Of a stretch of DNA of 64,000 bases, positions 48,058-58,300 are shown piece by piece. Position numbers and translations under genes: made by a program. Source of the stretch: Hirudinaria manillensis (lineage: Eukaryota > Annelida > Clitellata > Hirudinida > Hirudinidae); NCBI GenBank assembly GCA_034509925.1, contig CM067536.1, positions 5,465,501-5,529,500 on the forward strand, given 5' to 3'. The notes under the pieces were generated by a model. It did no database searches. It had not been told where the DNA came from and saw only the letters and a program-made list of their open reading frames with translations. Within the stretch, counting starts at the first letter, position 1; each line of letters opens with the position of its first letter.

Positions 48058-48318
48058 CGAATATACGTAGTTACTCGCGGTTTTATTAATTGGGATAAAG
48101 GACACTGACTGAGGTGGATCAATGAACTATCGAGTCAAAAGGTTGTGGAAAGAAAATCAATTGGTAAACTTGATGGTTCTTGATGAAGATGTTTGAGTAT
48201 GAAGAGTATTGTAAAATGTTGCATTTTGGAAATGGAAAAGGCAACGCAGAGTGAATTTGTCATCTTTGAGATGCGGCCTTTCACGAGTTTATTTGACTGA
48301 TTGAATGACGTGAGACGA
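48058..48318. repeat. Degenerate right edge of the array (short spacer)
   Basis: The sequence follows the U3 upstream region and spacer to the TTTTGGAAATGG stretch. It then passes directly into the ATGCGGCCTTTCACGAG part, skipping about 550 bp present in every internal unit. Homology stops after GAATGACGTG at about 48,312. Confidence 0.8.
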
Positions 48319-48890
48319 CTTGTTGGCTCTTCATGAATATATGTGTGTACGAACAGGCTTGTATAGTTTTCCAAGTTTTAAAACCGTTGTATTTGCGATG
48401 GTAAGCTGATATGAACTTTGATGACATGCAATTGTAGAGAGATCTATTTATTTCAAGAAGAACACATTAAATTTATTTTTCGAAACGTTCAAAACATGGC
48501 CTAAGATAAACCCGCAAGAAATCTCCAGATCTGACGTCAACAAAATTATATCTGCTTCGAAACGAAGGAAATCAAATCTAAAACCAAAAACACTGATTTT
48601 TACCTATCAATACAAAGGAGACGATTAATTGATTATTTTGTTTCAATATCTTTGTAGTGCATTGCATACCCTTTATCCTGCCGGATCGCAATCCAGATCC
48701 TTGCTCTTGAGGATTTTTGAGCAGATTTAATCTTTGCGGATATCATTCGACGTTCGTTGTTTCCATGTTATTACCGGAGCTGGGTTAATCTCCCGGTTGA
48801 TTAGATGTCGACATTATAATATCTTTAGGTATTCTTGATCCGCCACTGTTATGCAAGATTCAATTTATCCCTTCCAAGTCCGATAGCGAT

Positions 48891-48929
48891 CACCATCAAT
48901 AACATCATCATCATTATCATCATTATTGC
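48891..48929. repeat. ATC/ATT trinucleotide microsatellite
   Basis: An imperfect run of CAT and ATT triplets. Confidence 0.8.
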
Positions 48930-49517
48930 AAGGCAACCATTACTCTCTAATAAACCACGATCACTTCCTCTTTCCATCCAGTCCGGCCAATCAGAGGAGA
49001 GCGTTTTATTGAAGCAGGTTTCGGTAATGATCTTTTGTGTTGTTTTCTTAAAGCACTCTGTCAATTCATTCCTTCAATCGATTTTTCTTGCCATGAAAAC
49101 CTTGTGCGTTTAAGTGGTTGACAAGGATGGAATTTGTCTTCTTCAGTTAAACCAATTAACGATACCAAACACAATTCAACTTCGGCATTTTAAATTAATT
49201 TAATTATTTTATAGAGTTCTTTTATAATTTTCAATTATTTTTATTTTAATGATTTTCATAGAAAATTTGGAAAAAAATCAACGTTCTTAGATATTAATAA
49301 TATATTCTGCTTGTACACCAATCGACAGGAATCTATAAGGAGTCTCAGAAACAGTTGCATATCGTTAGAATAATTAATAGTTAAAATTGTGGCCTCAAAT
49401 TGGAGTTGAGAATATAATACTTAATAATAAACAAATAAATGTGATTGTTTCCTAATTCTAAATAATTTTAATAGCGTATTTCAACTCGTAGCGATGGTTA
49501 AGTCATCTGTTTCTTTC

Positions 49518-49684
49518 TCCTCCTCCTCCTCCTCATCGCCTTCGTCACTGCCACCTACAACATCACCATCGTCTCAACCACCACCACGATCATCATCAAC
49601 GTCATCGTTGTCATCGTCGTCGTCGTCTTCATCATCGTCATCGTCACCATCACCACTACCACCACCATCATCATCATCAACATC
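49518..49684. repeat. TCN/CCA trinucleotide-rich tract
   Basis: A long impure run of TCC, TCA, TCG and CCA triplets. It creates a 117-residue Ser/Pro open frame (49494-49847) whose sequence is explained by the simple repeat. The non-repetitive tail shows no domain I recognise. Confidence 0.75.
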
Positions 49685-49916
49685 TTTTTTGTTCAAACTT
49701 CCACTCCACAAATTCTCAATAAATCAGGCTGGAAAATGTGAAACGTCAGTGAAGCATGAAGCGACACGCACCGTTGACCAAGCGTTGCCAAACTGTCGGC
49801 TGTCGCACGGCCGTAACCATGACAACGGAGCCGCTGGGGCGAGATAATTAATTTCAATTTTCAACGATTTCATGTTTTTAACGACATTTCGTTTGAAAGA
49901 TTCTCCTGTTCAGGAT

Positions 49917-49976
49917 AGAAAGAGAGATGTTGAGGCGAGAGAGGGAGAGAGAGAGGAATACAGGTAGACAGGTGGA
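49917..49976. repeat. GA-rich tract
   Basis: A purine-rich impure AG repeat. Confidence 0.7.
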
Positions 49977-50398
49977 AAGGTCCACATTAAAAAGCTCGGA
50001 TGAGATCGATGGGCTGCCAATTTCCTCTTCTGAAATATCGGTTGGTGCTTTCCAGCGTTGAAATCGAAAATGAGTTTTCATTATTTTTTATTTTCAAGAT
50101 ATTCAGAACTCGATGAGCGATTAAATAAAAATATTACTCCTTTTTGTATTTCTCCTGTCCGTACAAGAGATATCAGCCAAAGCAAACTGTAAATAAATTC
50201 TATTGCTTCGATGTCAGGAAGAGATTGTCTTTTTGGAACAAATCGTTATTATTAAAAGCAATAATCTTGTCATTACTTTGTCTTTATGTGGTGCTTCAAT
50301 TATTTCTGATCGACATCATACGACCTTAAGCTTACTTTGAGTTTGTAATTTAATAATTTTTAAGTTATTAGTAATAATTTTTAATTGCAGTCTGCAGA

Positions 50399-50469
50399 AT
50401 GTCTGTACTCATGGGATGTGGAAAGAAGATGACGAAGCAGAAGAGTTCTTCGAAGATTCAGTCGTCCAA
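50399..50469 (+). CDS. FAIM-like gene, coding exon 1 (164-aa product in three exons)
   Basis: Coding exons are 50399-50469, 51776-51923 and 54041-54316 (71 + 148 + 276 nt, giving 164 residues and a stop). A TTGCAG acceptor at 50,385-50,390 precedes the ATG by eight bases, so an untranslated upstream exon is likely. Exon 1 ends at AA|GTGAGT with two bases carried over, and exon 2 begins after CCTAG with the one base needed to complete a Lys codon. It encodes a basic, Ser/Lys-rich N-terminus (MSVLMGCGKKMTKQ...). Exons 2 and 3 resemble the C-terminal half of Fas apoptotic inhibitory molecule (FAIM, a soluble regulator of death-receptor signalling). That similarity is recalled by eye, the normal FAIM N-terminal domain is absent, and the gene may belong to another beta-rich family. 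Confidence 0.55.
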
Positions 50470-51329
50470 GTGAGTCCTCATAAAAGCTTCATTTTCACGT
50501 TTCATTGCTTCTAAAGTTTGCTTTGACCAATCAAGCGTCAATCGGCTTTTGCCATGAAATGAACAAAATTATCCTAAAAAGAGCACTGGTCTTTAATAGA
50601 TGCATTTGAGGTCAACTTAAGTGCTGACTATCGTGACTTCTAAATATACCTGATATTATACATTACTATTAATAGTTTGGAACTTTATTCTTATTGCACC
50701 TATTTGATGAAATTTCTTATAATATATTTCCAAGTATAAGTTTTTTTTAACTTAATAATAATGATGTTATATCGTCTATGATTAAATATTTTTAATTTAA
50801 TAAATTTGAATTCCTGAAATAATAAGTATTTAGTCTTTTAAATGAAATGATTTCCAAAACTGTCTGAGTAAAAATAATCCATGAAGAACACTAATGAAAA
50901 CGCGTGACACTACATATTTAAGTGTTTATAATTAAGCTTTGAATAATATTATAACAGGTAATTAATATTATGATATCAATTAATTAATAAATTCTTACGA
51001 GCAGCTAAGCATCACTTCAAGAGAGATTCGTAAGACAAAACGTGTGTCGAACAAATGAACTCAAAAGAGAAAAATAAAACTGAAAATGAAAAAGCATTGA
51101 AAGACCTTTTTGCTTCGAGACTTTTTTAAGGCATTCTTTTGAAGACACGAGGATCCACTTTTCTCTGGAAACAAAAAAATAAAGTTGAACGTTATTTTTA
51201 TGTCTGCAGCCGAATTAAAATAAAAATTTAATTTAATTTAAAGAGATTTTGAAAAATAAAACAACTATTTATTTACATGCAATTTGTATGTAGAAATTAC
51301 ACGGTTTAATTCAAAAGACGTTTATGGCA

Positions 51330-51475
51330 GCTGTATTAATGTTTCGTGTTCGAAACCCAGGTGGCACTACCACAAGCGTCCCTCGGAACATGCGCCACTT
51401 GAATGACAAAAGCGTCCCTGACGCCGTAAGGATGGCGCTATACAAATCAAATCAAGCACATACATTTGCATCCAA
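51330..51475 (+). mobile_element. Possible SINE fragment
   Basis: The stretch contains a box-B-like GTTCGAAACCC and ends in a GGCGCTATACAAATCAAATC sequence typical of the 3' ends of many animal tRNA-derived SINEs. No box A or terminal duplication was identified, and there is one copy in the window. Confidence 0.3.
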
Positions 51476-51775
51476 CGCTCTCCAAACATATGCTTTTAAA
51501 TTTTAACTTTGTTTTTGTTCCAAAAATCAACACTTTGAACTCTTGGAACTCCTCTTTCCAAACCAGAAAAGCAAAAAAGTTCTTGAATAGAAAGAAATTG
51601 TTTGTAATCCATTATCACCAACTATTTATCATAGAATTAAGCAATTTTTAACGAAATGATAAAATAGTTCTCGTAATTACTTTAATTCATGAAGTTTACA
51701 TAATTTGTATAATCCTTGCAGGTTATATAATTCATGTAAAATTCATGTTCAGTGTATAATTCATACAATTCCTAG

Positions 51776-51923
51776 GCCCGTCCAAAGACCTATATCGAAC
51801 GAACCGACATCCGACTCTAAGAGGTCAGTTTGGTGCTTGAATTTGGATGGGAAAAAAGTCATTTTGACTCTGAACAAAGAAACAAAGCAGGTCCAAAGCG
51901 ATGGAAAACCGGTTCCAACATTT
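51776..51923 (+). CDS. FAIM-like gene, coding exon 2
   Basis: Starts after a CCTAG acceptor and ends in TTT|GTGAGT on a codon boundary. It encodes PVQRPISNEPTSDSKRS, then VWCLNLDGKKVILTLNKET and QVQSDGKPVPTF. The W-L-x-x-DG...I-L-x-K...GK spacing parallels FAIM's TWVLHMDGENFRIVLEKD...NGKKLE. Confidence 0.55.
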
Positions 51924-52528
51924 GTGAGTTCATCGAACTCTTTGAAACCCGTTATTATAAATAAGAATTACCTCGACTATTATCATTGATTAAGAATTAT
52001 GATTTTGAAAAGTTAAATGTTGTTCAGTAGATGTCGTTGGGAATGAATTATTATACGATTGACCTAAGTCAAAAAATGGTGAGAAAGTTATTTTCTCGAA
52101 ATTAAAAATGGATCAAATCAAAATATAAACAGCAACTCGAAACTTATTTTGAAACTATTCAACCTATTGAAGATTAAGCTTAATGATATGAATGTTTTTC
52201 TCGCACGAAATGAAGTTGTTTTGTCGTGCGCAATTTTAAAATAAATATTTTTTATAAATTATTGATTATTTTAAGCGTGTAAATATGGTTTTATTGGTGT
52301 TCTAATTTAATTTTAATATTTTTATTATTTTAAAATATTAAAGCTTGCCAAATTAAATAATTATTTTTTATTAAATAATATTCATGCTCTTTTGATTGTA
52401 CCTCCAGCGGTACCGTTTCGGAAATTTTTTACAAAACAAATTTCATAAAATCTACGATAAGAAATAAACGGGCCCCTGTTCGAACTTGTTGAATTACAAT
52501 AATTACATTCAATCAAGAACTTCAGACG

Positions 52529-53452
52529 ATGGCAACGATTGATCCTTCGCGTCAGACTCCATCTTGCCAAATTCAGGAAATCGATAAGCAATTCGGTAAC
52601 GTTTTGTTGGGACCAGGTGCATTGAAGAAGAAGCCTTTCGCTCTCCTTAGACTCACAAGGAGACAAACGGAGGCAGTTGAAAGAGCTAAGAAATTTGCCC
52701 GGGAGCAGGGAATCAAAGCCGCTCTTTTCAAGCAGACCATAACGTTTCAACAGAAACAAGTAACAACCATTCAGGAGTCAATACAGAGGCAGCAAGCATT
52801 GGCTCTGATGTGCAGGATTTATATAGGTAGCATCAACTTCGTCATTAAAGAAGAGGAAGTGAGACAGGCATTCCTACCATTCGGTCCGATAAAGAGCATG
52901 ACGATGCCATTCGATTCCGTCAACAACCACCACAAAGGATTTGCTTTTCTCGAGTACGAAACTCCTGAGGCTGCTTTTCTCTCGTTGGACTTGAATGGAA
53001 AAATGATTTCCGGATACAGCATCAAGGTAGGCAGACCGAGCAACATGCCACAGGCACAGCCTGCGATCGACAAGATTTTAGAAGAATCGGAAGCCTACAA
53101 TAGGATCTACATAGCCAACATTAGCCAAGTGGTGAGCGAAGATGATCTCTCAACGGTTTTCGGAGCTTTCGGTACCATTAAATCCTGTCAATTGGTTCAG
53201 GATCTTCTCAGGCCTGGAAATCACAAGGGATACGCTTACATCGAATACGAAGACAAACAGAGCGCGGCGGATGCCGTACAACAGTCGCAATCGTTCAATC
53301 TCGTTGGTAATATTCTCAAAATCGGAAAGGCGGTGACTCCACCTGCCGTAGCTACTCAGGCGACTTCGACTTCTCTACCCATGGCGAGCGCCATTGCAGC
53401 TGCTGCCATAACTGCAAGGATCACCGAACTGGAAGCTTTGGGAGCCCGTTGA
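52529..53452 (+). CDS. PUF60: PUF60-type splicing factor retrocopy with two RRMs and no UHM
   Basis: PUF60 (Drosophila half pint) is a nuclear poly(U)-binding factor that helps U2 snRNP bind the 3' splice site. This intronless 307-residue ORF follows its layout: an N-terminal helical region (about 35-92; RRQTEAVERAKKFAREQGIK and FKQTI match the human segment); RRM1 at about 96-171 (RNP2 IYIGSI, RNP1 KGFAFLEY); linker GRPSNMPQAQPAIDKI; RRM2 at about 192-267 (RNP2 IYIANI, RNP1 KGYAYIEY) and KAVTPP. It stops 37 residues after KAVTPP, shortly after the Ala-rich ITARITELEA stretch. Human PUF60 is 559 residues and continues to a C-terminal UHM (RRM3), absent here. Lack of introns, truncation and location inside another gene's intron point to a retrocopy. 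Both RRMs are intact with no internal stop, so selection on the protein is plausible. Possible poly(A) signals lie at 53634 and 53698. Confidence 0.85.
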   Translation: MATIDPSRQTPSCQIQEIDKQFGNVLLGPGALKKKPFALLRLTRRQTEAVERAKKFAREQGIKAALFKQTITFQQKQVTTIQESIQRQQALALMCRIYIGSINFVIKEEEVRQAFLPFGPIKSMTMPFDSVNNHHKGFAFLEYETPEAAFLSLDLNGKMISGYSIKVGRPSNMPQAQPAIDKILEESEAYNRIYIANISQVVSEDDLSTVFGAFGTIKSCQLVQDLLRPGNHKGYAYIEYEDKQSAADAVQQSQSFNLVGNILKIGKAVTPPAVATQATSTSLPMASAIAAAAITARITELEALGAR

Positions 53453-53633
53453 AAGCGATTCGACCTGAAGGTGTTAGTTCACCTGCTTTTCAGTACAGAA
53501 ACAAAAAGATCGAAGCTTTACGAACTTCTTTTTGTGCATTTATTAGTCGATGAATAATAGGATAATATAAATTTTTCGCGCTTCCAAGCGATCTCCAATG
53601 CTGGGGAGTTTTAATTATTTGACGTTTAATCGT

Positions 53634-53703
53634 AATAAAATTAAATTTTCACACCATATTGTGACTATCAAAAACAATTTTTTTTATAACATTCTTTAAT
53701 AAA
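53634..53703 (+). terminator. Candidate poly(A) signals of the PUF60-like ORF
   Basis: AATAAA occurs at 53634-53639 and at 53698-53703, about 180-250 bases after the stop. Confidence 0.4.
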
Positions 53704-54040
53704 TGATTTTGGGGTATTTAGGTGTTTTATTATTCGGTTCATCGTTACCTTTATCGATCAATAAGACGACTTTTGTGAATTTAGAATTTATTTTTTGGTT
53801 CAAGATGTTGAAAATTGCAATTAAAAAGTGGTTGGAGGTCTAGAAGTGGAAATTATTTTAACATGGAAGTCTGAACTTAAAAAAAAATTTATGAAAAATT
53901 TCTGACTTAATTTTCGTCGCAATTATCTGTTGAATTGTCACCGCCTTTTCTTCTAGGAATAAAAAAAATGGATCAATAAAAAAGATTTAAAATTGTCGTT
54001 CATTTCACCTTAAAAAAATTATCTCTTAAACTTTTTTAAG

Positions 54041-54316
54041 GAAGGACATTTTGAAGGAGAGATGGACGGAGAAGATGATGACTTCTTGGACGATCAAGCC
54101 ATCCTCGATTTCAGCCTTTTCGTCGCCAGCACGAGTTTGGAGCACAAGGGCAGGCTGTTGAAAGTTCAGAACACTGGAGATTATCAGTTGTATGTCGATG
54201 GAGAATTCATCCCTGAAAACCTACCGCAACGGGAATCTGAGTTTTCCAGAAGTCGTCAGCAGTTGGGCGAAGCTGTCGTCAGACGCTCCTTCAGTCTGGA
54301 CGCTGGAGAAGTGTGA
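54041..54316 (+). CDS. FAIM-like gene, terminal coding exon 3
   Basis: Preceded by TTTTTTAAG at 54,032-54,040 and joined in phase 0 to exon 2. It begins EGHFEGEMDGEDDDFLDD (very acidic), then FSLFVASTSLEHKGRLLKV and YQLYVDGEFIPENLPQ, and ends with a short Ser/Arg-containing tail. F-S-L/I...G...Y-V-DG-E-x-I-P-E parallels the end of FAIM (THFSIGNHDCYIKAVSSG...LIVDNREIPE). AATAAA at 54782-54787 is a possible poly(A) signal. Confidence 0.55.
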   Translation, partial: EGHFEGEMDGEDDDFLDDQAILDFSLFVASTSLEHKGRLLKVQNTGDYQLYVDGEFIPENLPQRESEFSRSRQQLGEAVVRRSFSLDAGEV

Positions 54317-55650
54317 ATTACGGATCGATTGGAAGTGGACTGAAGTGCTGAAAACTGAACCTTTTTATGAGCCACAAACTGCTGGAATTGGCTGTTGTTT
54401 GCTAATTGTACAACAACTTTGACCACAGAGTCGCACTTTTAACAGAGGAGCGGAACTTTTTAACTTTCTTGATTCATTATTAGTTTATGATGAACTTGTG
54501 ACTAGCTGACCCTAATAATGCTTACTTCTTTGTATATTTTAAAGTGACCTACATTCAGAGGTTAATTAATCCTAACCCTAACCCTAACCAGGTTATAATT
54601 AAAAACGTTTCTTTACGTTGAATTCGTATTTAATAGTGTTTATTGTGGCAATTAAAAGCTTGTTTTCCCTGTGCCAGTACTGAATTATTTAGTGTTTTTA
54701 AATGAGTACAATCATTTTCTTTAAAATAATGTTAACCTTTAAACGCATGCACTTTCAATTTAGTTCTAGATTTTAAACACAAATAAATGCATTTTGTATT
54801 ATATGTCAGGAAAATCTTTTTCTTTTGCACGTGTTTTATTCTTAAAATTGATATTTAATTCAATGAAATATTTTGCACCCATATGAAACGATGTTGTTAA
54901 TATGAACTTTTTTGATTTTTATAAATTATCACATATGTTTTGATTCGTATACAATAATTGATTTATGTTAAAAATAATGTTTCTTCCCCTCAAATCCATC
55001 CATCTTTGGTTAGAAAGTTTTGCGTTCATTAAGTAAGTGATGTAACTTGAGCACCAAATGATTTCTAATAAACGTAGTAATTAATATTTTCTATTTCGAC
55101 TGAAAGGTTAAGACGACAAGCAAGCCAGCGACACCTTTAAGATTTTAATGTTAATAAGTTAAGCAAATAATTCAGAGATCCAAAAGCTGCTTTTAGAAAT
55201 TTAAAATGATATTCCTGGATTTCTTTTTAAAATACATAAATTACATCCTCATCTTTAGTGGCTGGCATGGAATAGTTTTTGGGGTCACATACTTGGAAAG
55301 TGGGCCAACGCCATCTAAAATGGGGTCACATTTTTGTCGGAATTAGGAAATTTAAAAGTTAAACGAAGTTTAAAAAGTTAATGAAATTTAATAATTAAAA
55401 AATACTCCTTAAATCCTATATCGATCGATATCAAGACCAGCAAACAAAATGAGTCATAATTTGATCAGTTTCAACATAATGTCACGACATCAAGTCACTC
55501 GATCGATATGTCCACAATCTTTCATGTCGTTAATGGAGGCAGATAATAGAATATTTAGGATAAAAGCAGCAACCAATGCTTCCAAAAGCTGATATAAAAT
55601 TAATGGTGATAACTATTGTCTTGCAATGATGAGCCGAATAAAACATTCTA
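54317..55650. other. 3' UTR and AT-rich intergenic DNA
   Basis: The first ~470 bases are the likely 3' UTR of the FAIM-like gene. No further gene seen. Confidence 0.5.
54571..54589. repeat. Short interstitial CCTAAC/CCCTAA telomere-type repeat
   Basis: Three units of CCTAAC in a row (TTAGGG on the other strand). Confidence 0.7.
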
Positions 55651-55776
55651 GTAATAATAATAATGATAATAATAATAGTAATAATAATAATGATAATAAT
55701 AATAATAGTAATAATAATAATAATAAAAATAGTAATAAAAATAGTAATAATAATAATAATATAATAACAATAATAA
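55651..55776. repeat. AAT/GAT microsatellite
   Basis: Imperfect AAT run with GAT, AGT and AAA interruptions. It gives artefactual poly-Asn (plus) and poly-Ile/Leu (minus) frames. Confidence 0.85.
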
Positions 55777-55963
55777 GGACAAGAGCAACGCAGCATTCAT
55801 TGATCGTGTTGGCACGCATCAACAGGTTGCAACTTGCACGTAATCGATGACCGTTTCCATGGAAACGGGGACATCTTTATTATTGCTGGAGAATAAAAGA
55901 GCGATAATTTGGTGCATCGAACCGCCATTGTCTGTTATCCTGGGATGTTTTGTAACATTTAAT

Positions 55964-56073
55964 GATGTTGATGACGGTGACGATGACGACTACGATGGCG
56001 TTGATGACGATGATGACGATGATGATGATGGTGACGATGATGGTGATGATGATAAGAATGGTTATTTGCCTGA
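55964..56073. repeat. GAT/GAC microsatellite
   Basis: Impure GAT/GAC/GGT run. It gives an artefactual poly-Asp frame. Confidence 0.85.
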
Positions 56074-57370
56074 TGATTAATTCTGGTTATTGATGAATAA
56101 GGTATGAAGTGTAATTTAGTGATGCACTTCACAAAATTAAATTTAAAATAATTACTTCAGGCATAATTTTTAATTTCATCACTGTTAACAAGCGGTTGGT
56201 TAATATGAAATTGAACGATTTCTTTTTCTAAATTGAAATTTTATATTTTATCCTGAAATGCAGAGCGGTTGACAGCATTTGATTGAATGGTTGATTTGAT
56301 TGGATTGCGGTTCCTAAATTGTCAACGAGGGTCCGATGAAAACAAATCTGCCAAAAAAACCCGCTCAGTACTTCGACAGAAACGGTGATATTTAAAAATT
56401 GCCCTTTCGTTTAAAATAAAATGAAATAAAATTATTGGAAACATAAATTGAATATTATTGAGAAATATTGATTTTGCGTTTTGTGAATTTTATTATTTGC
56501 TTAATATTCGCATTAAATTAATATGATATTACTATAAATTATAAACAAACTATTAATAATATTCGTATATATTTCACCGAAGTGGCCACAATTTTTTATT
56601 TCTTAAGGGTTGCTATTGGTCCGGATGAAATTTGTTCAATCAATAAAAGTTCAAAGGTCATCCGTTCGTCCACCATTTATAACCATATTCTAATGAAGAA
56701 ATCAAAAGATAAGAGAAACAGTTAATTTATTAAATTAATTAAGTTAAATTTATTTTAAAAAAATAAATTTACGAAAGATTGAAATTTATGAATAATACAA
56801 TCTTGGAACAACCAGTCGGCGTCAGTTCGTGCTTCACGAATATATTCAGAATAATTAATTACAGTTACGAAATCAAAACTGGAAAATAACAAATATTTGA
56901 AATAAATAATCTTTTTTTTATGACTTCCTGTTGTTTTTACAAAGTTTTAAACACAAAGTTCCGCGATGAATATTTGAAGACCTCAGCACTTGTTCAGTAC
57001 TTGTGGATCGGCTGTTGTCTCTGCATATATTTTAAGCCATTTAATTATTTATGTTATTTTATTTTTATTATCATATTTTAATTCATTAACTATGTATAAC
57101 ATCCTTGATCATATTTTAAGACAAGTTATTGAAGTCATTAATTATTCATATTATTATTATTATTTATTTGTATGTAAATGTCAACTCTTGTTGCAACTAG
57201 GAAGAGTTCTAGTGACGTTCCACGGCTATCAAGTTATTAATAATTATAATTTTGTTCAAATTAAAAATGCCATTTTATAAATATTAAGTTGTTATAATAA
57301 GATTTGAATTAATTTTATTTCGAAATTTTTAATCACAAATATTATAAATTTAATAATCACAACTTGGAAC

Positions 57371-57449
57371 CATCCGTCTGTCCGTCTGTCCGTCCATTCA
57401 TCCACCCGTCCATCCGTCTATTCATCCCTCCATCCACCCATCCATCCCT
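57371..57449. repeat. TCCR (CCAT/CCGT) tetranucleotide repeat
   Basis: Degenerate TCCG, TCTG and TCCA units. Confidence 0.8.
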
Positions 57450-58010
57450 TTTTTTTTTATCAATCCGCAATCCATTTCAGTCAATAATGTTGTCAAATAT
57501 TTGCTCTCAACAAACAGATATTTGGTAGCAACAAATACTCCCCGTCACTGTTTGTTACCTTTGAAAACTTCCTGAAAATAACCAGGGCGATGATCTGCGA
57601 TTATGTTTTATAATTTTTTATTTATTTTTTGGTCGTTCCAAAGAAGCCATTTCTGTTTTCTAAATATTTGTTTTAATGAAGATTTTATGAAAAAAAAAAA
57701 TTTTTAAATGTTTGTAAACAACTTTGTTCAACAATAAATTAAAACGTTGTCCCGTTGTTTTCATTTAAACAAATGAATTCCGTTGAAAAAAAAAAACTTT
57801 TAAAGTGGCCTTTAATGTTTCTTAAAAGAAAGAAATATTGAAGGAAAATTGTTTACTTGAAACGAAGCCATTAATATCTTCCTTTGATCCTTTGAAAATG
57901 CTTTGAAATTTAAGCAACGTAGTTCATGTGATTTGGGAACAGAGCAACCCTTTTGTAAATATCACAGTTCAGGGAAGTGTTCTTAGTTAATGTTGGAATG
58001 AAGGTGATTG

Positions 58011-58052
58011 AACGAACGAACGAATGAATGAACAAATGATTGAATGAATGAA
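58011..58052. repeat. GAAC/GAAT tetranucleotide repeat
   Basis: Units of AACG and AATG in a row. The same motif family recurs at the window's right end. Confidence 0.8.
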
Positions 58053-58217
58053 AGACAGGAAATGCTTTTGGTTGTACGAAATAATAAAACCTTAATTGGA
58101 ACGGGGGATAAAATATAAATACGAAGCAAAAAGGATGGAAATTCATTCCAATTCAGCGCTAAATGTGAGCCAAATGGTCACATATTGATGCATTAGAGCA
58201 TTAATGGCATCCAGGTA

Positions 58218-58300
58218 TTCATATTAATATAAAATATTATTATCTATTATTATATTATTATTATATGTTATTATATTATTATTATATATTATTATCATAC
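58218..58300. repeat. ATT/TATTA AT-rich satellite-like tract
   Basis: Repeated TTATATTA-type units. Confidence 0.7.

Larger units (their letters stand above)
1..48318 (-). repeat. Tandem array of linked U1 snRNA and U3 snoRNA genes
   Basis: The stretch is made of near-identical units, all with their RNA genes on the minus strand. U3 3' ends lie at 586, 2564, 4544, 6522, 8184, 10163, 12141, 14116, 15778, 17752, 20360, 22334, 24289, 27150 and 45972. The spacing is therefore about 1978 bp with two U1 genes per U3, 1662 bp with one, and longer where the 316-bp U1 repeat has multiplied. The number of U1 genes before each U3, left to right, is at least 1, then 2, 2, 2, 1, 2, 2, 2, 1, 2, 4, 2, 2, 5, then 8 plus a fragment with no U3, then 45, then 2 plus a fragment next to a truncated U3. 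Copies differ by only a few bases, so the array is being homogenised. The left edge lies outside the window. Copy number could be distorted by assembly. Confidence 0.95.
48319..50390. other. Noncoding stretch right of the array
   Basis: The stretch is AT-rich and single-copy in appearance, with simple repeats only. I see no convincing exon. It may hold the promoter and a 5' untranslated exon of the gene whose coding exon begins after the AG at 50,389-50,390. Confidence 0.5.

Noticed and set aside
1-48318. CRISPR array or ordinary noncoding satellite
   Set aside because: Repeats are 316 bp and about 1.98 kb without unique spacers, and they contain full U1 and U3 genes.
1-48318. 5S rRNA, U2, U4, U5, U6 or spliced-leader genes in the array spacer
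   Set aside because: I compared both strands of one unit with the known sequences from memory and saw no match beyond U1 and U3.
49494-49847. 117-codon Ser/Pro-rich protein
   Set aside because: It is mostly explained by a TCN/CCA simple repeat, with no splice or domain support.
52819-53073. Minus-strand 84-codon frame over the PUF60-like ORF
   Set aside because: It is a shadow of the RRM-coding sequence on the other strand.
55530-56080. Frames with poly-Asn, poly-Ile/Leu or poly-Asp
   Set aside because: They are read from AAT and GAT microsatellites.
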